From an uncultured Lachnospiraceae bacterium (GTDB lineage: Bacteria > Bacillota > Clostridia > Lachnospirales > Lachnospiraceae): a stretch of DNA of 64,000 nucleotides. Position numbers and translations under genes: made by a program. The stretch spans positions 147,647 through 211,646 of the forward strand of contig CAKRWT010000001.1 of assembly GCA_934418125.1 (NCBI GenBank), read 5' to 3'. Numbering within the stretch: the stretch's first letter is position 1; each line of letters begins with the position of its first letter. Below are positions 53,370 to 61,808 of this stretch, piece by piece. Under the pieces are notes generated by a model that did not search any database, was not told where the DNA came from, and saw only the letters and a list, made by a program, of their open reading frames with translations.

Positions 53370-54298
53370 TAAAGTTCCTCTTTTACCAGATAAATTGGTC
53401 TTCTCTTTACTTCCATATAGGTCTTAGATAAGTATTGCCCTACAATCCCTAAGCAAAACAGTTGCACACCACTAATTAATGAAATAATACAAACCAGTGA
53501 TGGCCATCCAGATGTCGGGTCCCCGAAAGCAACCTTGCGGATAATCGTCACAATAATCAGTAAAAAGGCCAAAAAACAGAACAACACTCCCATAATAGAT
53601 GCCACCGCAAGCGGTGCTGTGGAAAAAGCAGTAATCCCTTCCAGTGAATACAAAAACAGTTTCCAGAAAGACCACTTTGTCTCCCCTTTATTCCGTTCTA
53701 CATTTTCAAATTCAATCCATTTCGTTTCATAACCAACCCATCCAAAAATCCCCTTACTGAACCGGTTATACTCACTCATCGAAAGAATGGCATCTACCAC
53801 CTGTCTCGTCATCAGCCGGTAATCTCTCGCTCCATCCACGATTTCCGTCCTGGATATCTTATTCATAATCCGGTAAAACATCCGGGCAAAGAAAGAACGG
53901 ATTGGTGGCTCTCCCTTTCTGGTAACCCTTCTGGTAGCAACCGAATCATACCCCTGCTCCAGATAACCATACATTTCCGGCAACAGGGCAGGCGGGTCCT
54001 GTAAATCCACATCCATCATGACCACAAAATCTCCTTTTGCTTTCTGCAGTCCTGCATAAATACCTGCTTCTTTGCCGAAATTCCTGGAAAAAGATATCAG
54101 ATGCACCCTCTCATCTTCCTGCCGCAGTTTCTTAATTTCTTCCACCGTTCTGTCTTTGGAACCATCATCAATATAAAGAAGCTCCACATCCAGTTCCTTT
54201 TCTTCAAAAAACGCTTTATTCTTAAATAATTCTGTATAAAAATCCCGTATATTTTCCTCTTCATTGTAGCAGGGGATTATCACACTGAGCAGTTTCAT
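53369..54298 (-). CDS. DPM1/GtrB-type GT2 with two C-terminal membrane helices
   Basis: A 309-residue enzyme. MKLLSVIIPCYNEEENI, YIDDGSKDRT, FGKEAGIYAGLQ, the metal site MMDVDLQDPP, DYRLM and then two C-terminal helices (about 225-290) are the standard GtrB-like order. It would form undecaprenyl-P-sugar for outside transfer by a GT-C protein. ATG 54298 has GAGG upstream. It is the first gene of the series from 54.3 to 41.9 kb, after the Spo0A-domain terminator. Confidence 0.87.
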   Translation of the reverse strand: MKLLSVIIPCYNEEENIRDFYTELFKNKAFFEEKELDVELLYIDDGSKDRTVEEIKKLRQEDERVHLISFSRNFGKEAGIYAGLQKAKGDFVVMMDVDLQDPPALLPEMYGYLEQGYDSVATRRVTRKGEPPIRSFFARMFYRIMNKISRTEIVDGARDYRLMTRQVVDAILSMSEYNRFSKGIFGWVGYETKWIEFENVERNKGETKWSFWKLFLYSLEGITAFSTAPLAVASIMGVLFCFLAFLLIIVTIIRKVAFGDPTSGWPSLVCIISLISGVQLFCLGIVGQYLSKTYMEVKRRPIYLVKEEL

Positions 54299-54343
54299 CT
54301 TTATCCTCGTTTCCATCTTCATTTTGGGCATAAACATCCCATT

Positions 54344-54369
54344 TTTATAAGAATATCTGACGATATTCT
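54344..54369 (-). promoter_or_regulatory. Promoter-operator candidate of the WbaP/EpsG series
   Basis: On the minus strand a TATAAA (54344-54349) is preceded at once by an inverted repeat: AGAATATC and GATATTCT (54350-54357 and 54362-54369), four bases apart. No good -35 was found at the usual spacing, so the repeat sits where a -35-binding activator or a repressor would act. The DPM1-like gene starts about 45 bases further on. Confidence 0.45.
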
Positions 54370-54382
54370 ATCACAGATATAC

Positions 54383-54410
54383 AAAAAAAGGAAGAGACGT
54401 ATCTCTTCCT
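54383..54410 (-). terminator. Rho-independent terminator after the Spo0A-domain gene
   Basis: On the minus strand AGGAAGAGA, a TACG loop and TCTCTTCCT form a perfect nine-pair stem (54389-54410), followed by T's to 54383. The TAG stop of the Spo0A-domain gene (54413-54415) is directly upstream. It makes that gene a separate transcript from the series below. Confidence 0.9.
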
Positions 54411-54412
54411 TC

Positions 54413-54799
54413 CTACTTACGTATCAGGTTACATTCCAAACGGATATAATCCGCCACTGCCGCAATATACTCACTGTTAGTCGGTCTGCTATACTCCCCT
54501 GTATTTCGATAACCGAACAATTCCTCAAATAACTCACTGTTTCCCCGTTCCCAGGAAACCTCAATGGCATTTCGAATCGCCCTTTCAATCTTCTGGTCGG
54601 TTGTCTGATATTGCTTTGCCAAATCCGGATACAGAAGCTTCGTTACACTCCCCACTAATTCCATATCCTTAACGCACATACTTACCGCACTGCGCAGGAA
54701 CTGATATCCCCGCAGGTGTGCCGGTATCCCCAGTTCCAGCATAAAATCAGAAATCGTCCGTTCCAATTTCTGCTGGTTGCTACAATCACATTGTATCAT
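54413..54799 (-). CDS. Stand-alone Spo0A C-terminal DNA-binding domain protein
   Basis: A 128-residue protein. SDFMLELGIPAHLRGYQFLRSAVSM, GSVTKLLYPDLAKQYQTT, KIERAIRNAIEVSWERGN and PTNSEYIAAVADYIRLE follow the order of the Spo0A effector domain, which binds 0A boxes. The receiver domain of normal Spo0A (about 125 residues) is absent, so it cannot be controlled by phosphorylation of its own Asp. It has its own promoter and terminator and stands between fcl and the WbaP series. A small dedicated regulator of the glycan locus is possible. AAAGGAG is ten bases before the ATG. Confidence 0.88.
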   Translation of the reverse strand: MIQCDCSNQQKLERTISDFMLELGIPAHLRGYQFLRSAVSMCVKDMELVGSVTKLLYPDLAKQYQTTDQKIERAIRNAIEVSWERGNSELFEELFGYRNTGEYSRPTNSEYIAAVADYIRLECNLIRK

Positions 54800-54818
54800 T
54801 CCCCTGCAACTCCTTTGT

Positions 54819-54834
54819 CATGTCTTTCGACATG
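54819..54834 (-). promoter_or_regulatory. 0A-box-like hairpin in the leader of the Spo0A-domain gene
   Basis: On the minus strand the leader reads CATGTC-GAAA-GACATG. It contains TGTCGAA (plus coordinates 54826-54832), the core of the Spo0A binding box. It also forms a six-pair stem with a GAAA tetraloop just before the ribosome site. It may be an autoregulatory site on DNA, or a structure on the mRNA, or both. Confidence 0.5.
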
Positions 54835-54859
54835 ATTAGTTATATATTATTATACATGC

Positions 54860-54888
54860 ATATTAGCAGATGCCAGACCTTTTGTAAA
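54860..54888 (-). promoter_or_regulatory. Promoter of the Spo0A-domain gene
   Basis: On the minus strand TTTACA (54883-54888) and TAATAT (54860-54865) are 17 bases apart, with TG before the -10. The leader to the start codon is about 55 bases. A TATAAT further on (54846-54855 region) lacks a -35 at proper spacing. Confidence 0.5.
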
Positions 54889-54922
54889 TTGTCATTTATC
54901 GCAAATGGTTGTGCCACGCTCA

Positions 54923-55864
54923 TTATAGCCTTGCGGATTCTACGTTCTCTTTAAACCAGTCATAGGCAAGCTGGACGCCTTCTTCCAAATCTACCTTGTG
55001 ATTCCAGCCCAGTCCGTGTAACTTGGTAACGTCGGTCAGCTTACGTGGAGTACCATCTGGCATATCCTTATTCCATACAAGCTTACCTTCGTAGCCTACA
55101 ACCTTCTGTACCGTCTCTGCCAGCTCTTTAATCGTAACCTCTTTACCGGTTCCGATATTCACATGCTGCTCCCCACTGTAATTCTCTAATAAAAATACGC
55201 AGGCATCTGCCATGTCATCTACATATAAGAACTCACGAAGTGGCGTACCGGTTCCCCATAACTCTACTGTCGGTGCCTTGTTTACTTTAGCTTCATGGAA
55301 TTTACGAATCATAGCCGGCATTACATGGGATCCCTGTAAATCATAATTATCATGTGGTCCATACAGGTTGGTCGGCATACAACTGATGAAATCATCGCCA
55401 TACTGTCTCTTGTAGAACTTACACATTTCCAGTCCTGCAATCTTTGCAATGGCATAAGCCTCATTCGTAACTTCCAGGGGACCCGTCAGCAGTGCATCCT
55501 CCGGAATCGGCTGTGGCGCCATCTTAGGATAAATACAGGTACTGCCAAGGAACAACAGCTTCTTTACCTTGAAATCATGACAACATTTAATCACATTACA
55601 CTGAATCTGCATATTCTCATAAGCGAACTCTGCCGGTGTGGTATTGTTGGCATTGATACCGCCAACCTTTGCCGCTGCCAGTACCACCACATCTGGTTTC
55701 TCTGCTTCAAAGAACTCTCTTACCTGTTGCTGGTTTGTTAGGTCCAGTTCTTTATGGGTTCTGCCAATAACATTAGTGTAGCCCTTTGCCTGTAAGTTTC
55801 TTACAATGGCACTCCCCACCAGTCCTCTGTGTCCTGCCACATAAATCTTATCTGTCTTGTTCAT
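54923..55864 (-). CDS. fcl: GDP-L-fucose synthase
   Basis: A 313-residue extended SDR of the Fcl/WcaG family. It has [11 protein letters not shown] near residue 10, [19 protein letters not shown], the catalytic Tyr-x3-Lys in YAIAKIAG and [13 protein letters not shown]. It converts GDP-4-keto-6-deoxymannose to GDP-L-fucose by epimerisation and NADPH reduction. Two ATGs lie in ATGAAAATG; the second (55864) is six bases from AAGGAGG and is preferred. Gmd is two genes upstream, separated only by a membrane protein. The GT10-like enzyme at 5376-6296 is a likely consumer. Confidence 0.93.
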   Translation of the reverse strand: MNKTDKIYVAGHRGLVGSAIVRNLQAKGYTNVIGRTHKELDLTNQQQVREFFEAEKPDVVVLAAAKVGGINANNTTPAEFAYENMQIQCNVIKCCHDFKVKKLLFLGSTCIYPKMAPQPIPEDALLTGPLEVTNEAYAIAKIAGLEMCKFYKRQYGDDFISCMPTNLYGPHDNYDLQGSHVMPAMIRKFHEAKVNKAPTVELWGTGTPLREFLYVDDMADACVFLLENYSGEQHVNIGTGKEVTIKELAETVQKVVGYEGKLVWNKDMPDGTPRKLTDVTKLHGLGWNHKVDLEEGVQLAYDWFKENVESARL

Positions 55865-56013
55865 TTTCATCCTCCTTGTCGCTTATCTGCTTCTCTCTGT
55901 TATTCTTTATCTGTTTCTGCTTTTTATATTACCTTTCTCTATATCACTTTTCCCGATATTATTTCTGCCAATATCGCTTTGGGGAACCACTATTTCCATC
56001 CATTATCGCTCAG

Positions 56014-57729
56014 TTATCTCTCTAAGGGGGCTGCATCATAGAACCCATCCTGTAGTCCATTCCCCAGAAGCCCAATCTGTGCTTTTGTCGGGGATGACGG
56101 GAAACTTTCATAGCCCGTCTGGTCTCCCTCTACCGGATAATAGAAAGTAATTCCCTCTATCTTATAGGCAGCCGTTTCATAGGTGTCATAATCCTTCTGC
56201 ACCAGCCAGTAATCATTGTGGTAGTCTGTCACAATCTCTTTTGCCAAAGCTACGCTCTTATAGACAAGCAACAGCCCCACTGCCGCCAGACAAAGTCTGT
56301 TCAGAATACCTCTTTTTTCCCCAGTGAGAGCTTTGTATATCCCACCAAACACAATTGCCGGTGTAAGATAGACATACACACAGCCATACCGAATCAGTGG
56401 AGAACTGCACAGCCAGAAAAGGAAAGAAGCTGCCACCGTTCCCTGTACCAGTAAAATATCCCAGCGTTTACGCCACAGCCCTGCCAGCATACCAATGGCA
56501 TACAGTACCAGCACCGCTACCGCTATAAATCCAAGCAATACGAATACCTTATCGCTTCCGGCAAGCTGTCGAAACCAGCCTGGGAGCCATTCTTTTATGG
56601 GCAAATCATATTGATTTACATCCCGGTACCCCCGACCCCATACCTGAATCTCTCTTGCATCATAATCAGCAAGTCCTTTTGGAATTTTCCAGGCCACCTG
56701 AAAAAAATCTATCTGGGTAAAAGGATACACCAGCCATCCTGAAATTATCACATTCCGGATAAAATAAGGCAGTGCCGTCAGGATTCCCAACAGCAGATAC
56801 CCTGCCGTTTCCCGGAAACGCTTTTCCCGTACCAGATAATATGCCGGATACAACACCAACAGCAAAATCAAGGCTGCTGATAACTTTACCGTCAGCAGGA
56901 AGACCCCCATGACACCCAGCAGAGCGTAGGGTAATACATTTTTCTCTTTCCCATCTCTGCCTTCCAGCAAGTCCAGAAAACGGATAATCACATAAAACGC
57001 TAACAATACCATAAAATAATCGGATGCCGGCGATATCATTTCATCATAAATATTAACAAGATAATAAATTCCCATAACTCTTGCAAAATCTGCAATATAA
57101 AGTGTCCTTTTCCGGAAGGAATCTGTTATCTCCATGCATACCTTTGCTAACAAAAATGCCAAAAATCCTGCCACGCAGTGATAGGACTGTCCCCCCAGAA
57201 AAGCCATGCTGTACAAAGCAGACAGGGCAAAGGAAGCACTGTTATACGCCAGCCGGCAGTGCAGGTTTCCCAGTCCTTTTACAACACCATACTCCTCTAT
57301 CCACCGGATACTCTGGGCATGATACAAACCCGTATCATAATGGATGATTCCTCTGGAAGTACCATATGCAAATAGTAAAAAGAGGAAAATTACTGTTAAA
57401 ATTCTTCCTCTTTTTCCTTCTTTGTTTCTTATGATATTATCCCGCAATCCTATCAGGCAGCCTGCTGCCTTCAAACGATATCGGTACAGGCAACCAATAC
57501 TTACGAAAAGTATTACTATGTTGGCTGCCAGACCAACCTTATAGAATAAACTGAAAAACTGTGCATAGATGGTTACACAAACCAGTCCACACAACAGACA
57601 GGTATCTATATGCTTTACCTGATAGTCTGCCTTTTTCGACACGCATGTCATAAAAGCAGTACCTATCGCTCCCATGGTAAAAAGCATATAGCACCAAATC
57701 AATATAACTGACAGCATAGCAATAACCAT
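56014..57729 (-). CDS. Multi-pass membrane protein, probable GT-C-like glycosyltransferase
   Basis: A 571-residue protein with about ten or more membrane helices. Near residue 125 it has GIIHYDTGLYHAQSIRWIEE, with Asp and His in the first large loop, as in GT-C-like proteins of polysaccharide loci. A soluble C-terminal tail of some 80 residues follows the helices. It stands between gmd and fcl in the same direction, 8 bases after gmd. A link to fucose is therefore possible but not shown. The 143 bases after it to fcl hold only a short inverted repeat. Confidence 0.6.
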   Translation of the reverse strand: MVIAMLSVILIWCYMLFTMGAIGTAFMTCVSKKADYQVKHIDTCLLCGLVCVTIYAQFFSLFYKVGLAANIVILFVSIGCLYRYRLKAAGCLIGLRDNIIRNKEGKRGRILTVIFLFLLFAYGTSRGIIHYDTGLYHAQSIRWIEEYGVVKGLGNLHCRLAYNSASFALSALYSMAFLGGQSYHCVAGFLAFLLAKVCMEITDSFRKRTLYIADFARVMGIYYLVNIYDEMISPASDYFMVLLAFYVIIRFLDLLEGRDGKEKNVLPYALLGVMGVFLLTVKLSAALILLLVLYPAYYLVREKRFRETAGYLLLGILTALPYFIRNVIISGWLVYPFTQIDFFQVAWKIPKGLADYDAREIQVWGRGYRDVNQYDLPIKEWLPGWFRQLAGSDKVFVLLGFIAVAVLVLYAIGMLAGLWRKRWDILLVQGTVAASFLFWLCSSPLIRYGCVYVYLTPAIVFGGIYKALTGEKRGILNRLCLAAVGLLLVYKSVALAKEIVTDYHNDYWLVQKDYDTYETAAYKIEGITFYYPVEGDQTGYESFPSSPTKAQIGLLGNGLQDGFYDAAPLER

Positions 57730-57737
57730 GCCCTTCC

Positions 57738-58805
57738 TTATGCGTTGTTCTTCTTATACTCCTTGCAGCTTACACCAACGATTTCTTTCAAATCGGAATC
57801 CATCATCATAGCTACCAGCCCCTTGAAGTCTACATCACGTTTCCAGCCAAGCTCTTTCTCAGCCTTCTCGCAGTTACCCCAGAGGAACTCAACTTCTGCC
57901 GGACGATAAAACTCCGGATTTACATCTACCAGCAGTCTGCCTGTCTTTGCATCGTAACCCTTTTCATCCACACCGGTTCCTTCCCAGCGAATCTGGATAC
58001 CCAGCTCTGCAAAAGCAGCCTCTACAAATTCTCTGACGGTATGAGTCTCATTGGTTGCCAGCACATAATCCTGTGCCTTATCCTGCTGCAGCATCAGCCA
58101 CATACCCTTGATATAATCTCCTGCAAATCCCCAGTCACGCTTTGCATTCATATTTCCAAGAGATAACTTGTCCTGTTTACCGGCAATGATATTCGCAATG
58201 GCAAGGGTAATCTTTCTGGTAACAAAGTTCTCACCACGTCTTGGAGATTCATGGTTAAAGAGAATTCCATTACATGCAAACATGTTGTAGGACTCTCTGT
58301 AATTTACCGTAATCCAGTAAGAATATAATTTAGCTGCTCCATAAGGGCTCTTTGGATAGAATGGAGTCTTCTCGCTCTGTGGTGCTGTTTCCGGAATACC
58401 ACCAAATAACTCCGATGTAGATGCCTGATAAAATCTGCAGGTTCCACCATTCACACGGATTGCCTCTAACAGCTTTAAGGTGCTGACACCTGTTGCTTCT
58501 GCGGTGTACTCCGGCACTTCAAAAGATACTCCTACATGAGACTGTGCTGCCAGATTATAAACCTCCGTCGGACGAATTTCTGCAATCAGACGCATCAGAT
58601 TGCTGGAATCTGTCGTGTCTGCAAAATGCAGGAAAAATTTTACTTTATGATAATCAGAATGAATTAAATGGTCGATTCTTGCTGTATTCGTAATACTGTG
58701 TCTGCGTATTAAACCATGAACCTCATATCCCTTCTCCAATAAAAACTCAGCCAGATAAGAACCATCCTGACCTGTAATACCTGTAATCAATGCTATTTTC
58801 TGCAT
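57738..58805 (-). CDS. gmd: GDP-mannose 4,6-dehydratase
   Basis: A 355-residue extended SDR. It has [11 protein letters not shown] near residue 8, LIRRHS for NADP binding, [14 protein letters not shown], the catalytic STSELFG with [15 protein letters not shown], and [16 protein letters not shown]. It makes GDP-4-keto-6-deoxymannose for Fcl. The order and all active-site blocks are intact. AAAGGA is about ten bases before the ATG. GDP-mannose supply (manA/B/C) is not in the window. Confidence 0.95.
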   Translation of the reverse strand: MQKIALITGITGQDGSYLAEFLLEKGYEVHGLIRRHSITNTARIDHLIHSDYHKVKFFLHFADTTDSSNLMRLIAEIRPTEVYNLAAQSHVGVSFEVPEYTAEATGVSTLKLLEAIRVNGGTCRFYQASTSELFGGIPETAPQSEKTPFYPKSPYGAAKLYSYWITVNYRESYNMFACNGILFNHESPRRGENFVTRKITLAIANIIAGKQDKLSLGNMNAKRDWGFAGDYIKGMWLMLQQDKAQDYVLATNETHTVREFVEAAFAELGIQIRWEGTGVDEKGYDAKTGRLLVDVNPEFYRPAEVEFLWGNCEKAEKELGWKRDVDFKGLVAMMMDSDLKEIVGVSCKEYKKNNA

Positions 58806-58851
58806 AATATATCTATTTCCTTTCGTTCTGTATATTGAGCTTATTCTGTAT

Positions 58852-58891
58852 AGATTTTCCCATAAATACCCGCTATTGTAAAGGAAAATCT
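58852..58891. repeat. Inverted repeat spanning the DUF212 gene stop
   Basis: AGATTTTCC (58852-58860) and GGAAAATCT (58883-58891) are perfect nine-base inverted copies around a 22-base loop. The stop codon of the DUF212 gene is at one arm. No T run follows, so it is more likely an RNA structure between cistrons than a strong terminator. Confidence 0.35.
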
Positions 58892-59354
58892 ACTGGTTCA
58901 TAAGCCACCACGTACCTGCGCCAATTAAGATTCCTAACAGAGCCCCCACCAATACCTGCAATGGGGTATGCCCTACAAACTCTTTTAATCGTTCTTCTGC
59001 CGTCATCTTATTACCCATTTTCCGGAATGTTTCCATCATTTCATTCAAAATCCGCGCCTGTATACCGGTTTCCCTGCGAACCCCTCTGGCATCATGCATT
59101 ACGATAATCGCCAGAATAACTGCTACCGCAAACTCAAAGCTGCCGCCTCCAAATTCCAGACCGGCTGCCGTTGCCAGGGCACATACGGTTGCTGCGTGGG
59201 AGCTTGGCATACCGCCGCTTCCCACCATTCTCTCCAACACAAACTGTTTTGTCACAATCAGGTGAATGATTGTCTTGAGCACCTGGGCTACAAACCACCC
59301 CATTACTGCTGCAACCAGTACCGGATTATGCAATATTTCCATTATAAATTCCAT
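58890..59354 (-). CDS. DUF212 / divergent PAP2-like membrane protein (YuiD family)
   Basis: A 154-residue protein with about four membrane helices. It has GWFVAQVLKTI, GSGGMPSSHAATVCAL, MHDARGVRRETG and FVGHTPLQVLVGALLG. The SGGMPSSH and GHTP..V blocks are the divergent acid-phosphatase (PAP2) motifs of the YuiD group. It may hydrolyse a lipid pyrophosphate, perhaps undecaprenyl-PP released by glycan polymerisation, but the group's substrate is not settled. It sits between rmlD and gmd in one operon. Confidence 0.85.
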   Translation of the reverse strand: MEFIMEILHNPVLVAAVMGWFVAQVLKTIIHLIVTKQFVLERMVGSGGMPSSHAATVCALATAAGLEFGGGSFEFAVAVILAIIVMHDARGVRRETGIQARILNEMMETFRKMGNKMTAEERLKEFVGHTPLQVLVGALLGILIGAGTWWLMNQ

Positions 59355-59366
59355 AAGTCCCGCTTT

Positions 59367-60212
59367 CTATAAATTTTCTTTCAGATACTCTGCAATGGCA
59401 TCATGCCAGTCTGCAAACATAAAATCTGTGGTCATCTTCAACATATAGTTTTCCAAGATGGAGTATGCCGGTCTTTTCACTGCCGCACCATATTCTTCTG
59501 ATGTAATTCCCTCTACTACTGTAGATTTGCCGGCAAGTCTGAAAATTTCTTCGGTGAACTGCGCCCAGCTGCAGTCTCCCTCACAGGTTCCATGGAACAA
59601 TCCATAGTTTTCTGTGGGCAGTAAATAAGCAATCGCTTTTGCCAGTTCCTTCGCACTGGTCGGGGAACCAACCTGGTCTCGCACCACCCTTACCTTCTCA
59701 TTGGTTTCTGACAGACGAAGCATCGTCTTGACAAAATTCTTACCATCTCCATACAGCCAGGCTGTCCGGACAATAAAATGCCTGTCACTGAATTCCTTGA
59801 CGAAATTCTCCCCGGCAAGCTTGGTTCTGCCATAGGCTCCCTGGGGCCCTACCGCATCTGTCTCTTTATAAGGTCTTGTCCCATTTCCATCAAAAACATA
59901 GTCTGTGGAAACGTGCACCAGCTTCGCTCCGGTTTCATTAGCTGCAATGCTTAGATTTCTTGCTCCGACCGCATTAATCCGAAATGCCAAATCTTCTTCT
60001 TTTTCACATGCCTCGACTGCTGTATAAGCTGCACAGTTGATAATAGCATATGGCTTTACCTCTCTGGCAAATTTCATGACCTGGTCAACCTTTGTGATGT
60101 CCAGTTCTCCCACATCTGTATTGATTAACTCATATTCCGCATTACCGGCATATTCCAGGTTAATGGCACGTCCAAGCTGTCCGTTACAACCTGTTACTAT
60201 GATTCTTTTCAT
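59367..60212 (-). CDS. rfbD: dTDP-4-dehydrorhamnose reductase
   Basis: A 281-residue SDR of the RmlD/RfbD family. It starts MKRIIVTGCNGQLGRAI, then LDITKVDQV, INCAAYTAVEACE, VHVSTDYVFDG, a YGRTKLAGE block (Tyr-x3-Lys) and RTAWLYGDGKNFV. It reduces dTDP-4-keto-L-rhamnose with NAD(P)H. RmlA, RmlB and RmlC are not in the window, so the rest of the rhamnose pathway must be elsewhere. The ATG at 60212 follows GAGGATGG; a longer frame to 60263 would start upstream of the promoter. Confidence 0.92.
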   Translation of the reverse strand: MKRIIVTGCNGQLGRAINLEYAGNAEYELINTDVGELDITKVDQVMKFAREVKPYAIINCAAYTAVEACEKEEDLAFRINAVGARNLSIAANETGAKLVHVSTDYVFDGNGTRPYKETDAVGPQGAYGRTKLAGENFVKEFSDRHFIVRTAWLYGDGKNFVKTMLRLSETNEKVRVVRDQVGSPTSAKELAKAIAYLLPTENYGLFHGTCEGDCSWAQFTEEIFRLAGKSTVVEGITSEEYGAAVKRPAYSILENYMLKMTTDFMFADWHDAIAEYLKENL

Positions 60213-60254
60213 GTATCCATCCTCTGCTTTCTGCATCTTGTCACACTTATAATC

Positions 60255-60283
60255 ATCATACAACCTCTTACCAAATTATGCAA
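60255..60283 (-). promoter_or_regulatory. Promoter of the rmlD-gmd-fcl unit
   Basis: On the minus strand TTGCAT (60278-60283) and TATGAT (60255-60260) are 17 bases apart, 43 bases before the rmlD start. The same intergenic region (60213-60472) also carries the divergent promoter of the DUF3048 gene. Nothing else was seen in those 260 bases. Confidence 0.55.
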
Positions 60284-60423
60284 TTCCCAAAGGGCATGGA
60301 AAAACGTCTTTTAGCAGTTTTATAGTGGTACTTAGACATATTCCCATACTTTGTGATAGGAATTCCTTTACATTTTGTCAATTATTTCAATTATTTTCTA
60401 GTGACGTTATCTCTTCCTTATGA

Positions 60424-60429
60424 TATACT
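60424..60429 (+). promoter_or_regulatory. Promoter -10 of the DUF3048 gene
   Basis: A TATACT preceded by TGA, 44 bases before the ATG at 60473. The -35 region (GTGACG at 17 bases) is weak, so the extended -10 may carry the promoter. The call is tentative. Confidence 0.4.
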
Positions 60430-60472
60430 AGGAACAGTCGGGTTATTCCCTGAAAGAAAGAGAGGATTAAAG

Positions 60473-61636
60473 ATGAAAAGATTGCAAGTGCTCCTTCTTG
60501 TAGCTTTATCTTCTACTCTTTTATTATTTGGTTGTGGAAAAAAAGAAGAAGAAACGGTTGTTGAACCCGTTGTCGAACAAGTTATTGAAGACGAACCAGA
60601 AGTTGTAGAAGAGGACGAAGTAACACAGGAAGAAATCGGCGAAGATGTTCCCCCGGAAGAAGGAATGGTTCGCAGCCGAATCACAAATGAATGGGTAACA
60701 GAAGAGGTTAATAATACACGACCTATTACCGTTATGATTCCCAATACCAAGACTGCTACTCAGTATGGTATTTCTGATGCAGATGTCTTATATGAATGTA
60801 ATGTAGAAGGCAGTATTACACGTCTGATGGCATTATTCCAGGACTGGAGTAATTTTGACAGATTAGGAAACGTAAGAAGCTGTCGTGACTATTATGTATA
60901 CTGGTCCTTTGAATGGGATGCGTTCTATATTCATTACGGCGGACCTTTCTACATAGATGAAGTCATCAACAAACCAGACACAGAAGATATTGATGGATTA
61001 TCCAGCAGCAATTTCTGGCGTGCCGATGATACCAGTAACACAACGGACAACGCTTATGTTGATACCGCCGGTATTAAGTCCGATATCAATAAACTTGGCT
61101 ATGATTTAGAATATCGTGATGGTTATGCTGACGAACAGCATTATCTTTTTGCTCCAGCCGGTCAGCCAAACACCTTAGAACAGTACAGCGATGCAATCAC
61201 TGCTAATAAGGTAGATATGTCTCCTACCTATCCTGTAACAAACTGTTATTTCGTATATAACAGCGAAACAGGTCTGTATGACAGATATCAGCACTTATCC
61301 GGTACCTCTGACGGACCACACGTAGACAAAGCCAACGGCAAACAGTTAGCTTTCAAGAATATCCTTATTCAGAATACTTACTATGAAGTACGTGACCAGA
61401 AAGGTTATCTTGCATTCCAGTGTCATGATACTACCAGAGATGGCTGGTTCTTTACCAATGGTAAAGGTATCCACGTAACCTGGGAGAAAACATCTGACTA
61501 TGGTGCAACAAGATACTATGATGACAACGGAAATGAAATTCAGTTAAATACCGGTAAAACCATGGTATGTATCGTAGAAGATGGTGATTCCTTCCTCGTA
61601 GATGACGAGAAGATTACTCCTTCTTCTGCTAAATAA
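60473..61636 (+). CDS. yerB: DUF3048 (YerB-like) lipoprotein
   Basis: A 387-residue secreted lipoprotein. The signal peptide ends LLLFGC with the lipobox cysteine C21. A Glu/Val-rich acidic linker (about 26-60) follows, then the DUF3048 domain with NTRPITVMIPNTKTA, YGISDADVLYECNVEGSITRLMA, NVRSCRDYYVYW and, near the end, VTWEKTSDYGATRYYDDNG. The family is common in Firmicutes and its role is not known. It is probably extracellular, on the outer face of the membrane. GAGG precedes the ATG at 60473. Confidence 0.9.
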   Translation: MKRLQVLLLVALSSTLLLFGCGKKEEETVVEPVVEQVIEDEPEVVEEDEVTQEEIGEDVPPEEGMVRSRITNEWVTEEVNNTRPITVMIPNTKTATQYGISDADVLYECNVEGSITRLMALFQDWSNFDRLGNVRSCRDYYVYWSFEWDAFYIHYGGPFYIDEVINKPDTEDIDGLSSSNFWRADDTSNTTDNAYVDTAGIKSDINKLGYDLEYRDGYADEQHYLFAPAGQPNTLEQYSDAITANKVDMSPTYPVTNCYFVYNSETGLYDRYQHLSGTSDGPHVDKANGKQLAFKNILIQNTYYEVRDQKGYLAFQCHDTTRDGWFFTNGKGIHVTWEKTSDYGATRYYDDNGNEIQLNTGKTMVCIVEDGDSFLVDDEKITPSSAK

Positions 61637-61670
61637 ACAAATACAAGCAAGTTCTTATTCTTTACAAAAG

Positions 61671-61712
61671 AAACGTTTCATTTACAGCTTACCTGTGAAT
61701 GAAACGTTTTTT
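61671..61712 (+). terminator. Rho-independent terminator after the DUF3048 gene
   Basis: AAACGTTTCATTTACAG (61671-61687), a short loop and CTGTGAATGAAACGTTT form a 17-pair stem with one G-U pair, followed by a T run to 61712. The stop of the DUF3048 gene is 35 bases upstream. Confidence 0.92.
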
Positions 61713-61808
61713 AATTCCCCAATAATACAAATATTTCTTTCTTTTTCTCATTTATTTGCTATAATTAAATGTATAATATTTTAGTTTATTTTAAAAGGAG
61801 TCTTTTGT

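Noticed and set aside
56013-56014. Extra gene between the membrane protein and fcl (55871-56013)
   Set aside because: Only a seven-pair inverted repeat (CGATATT/AATATCG) and AT-rich sequence are present; no frame with a ribosome site.
433-57729. PglB-type oligosaccharyltransferase among the large membrane proteins
   Set aside because: No WWDYG-like motif was found in any of the eight GT-C-like proteins.
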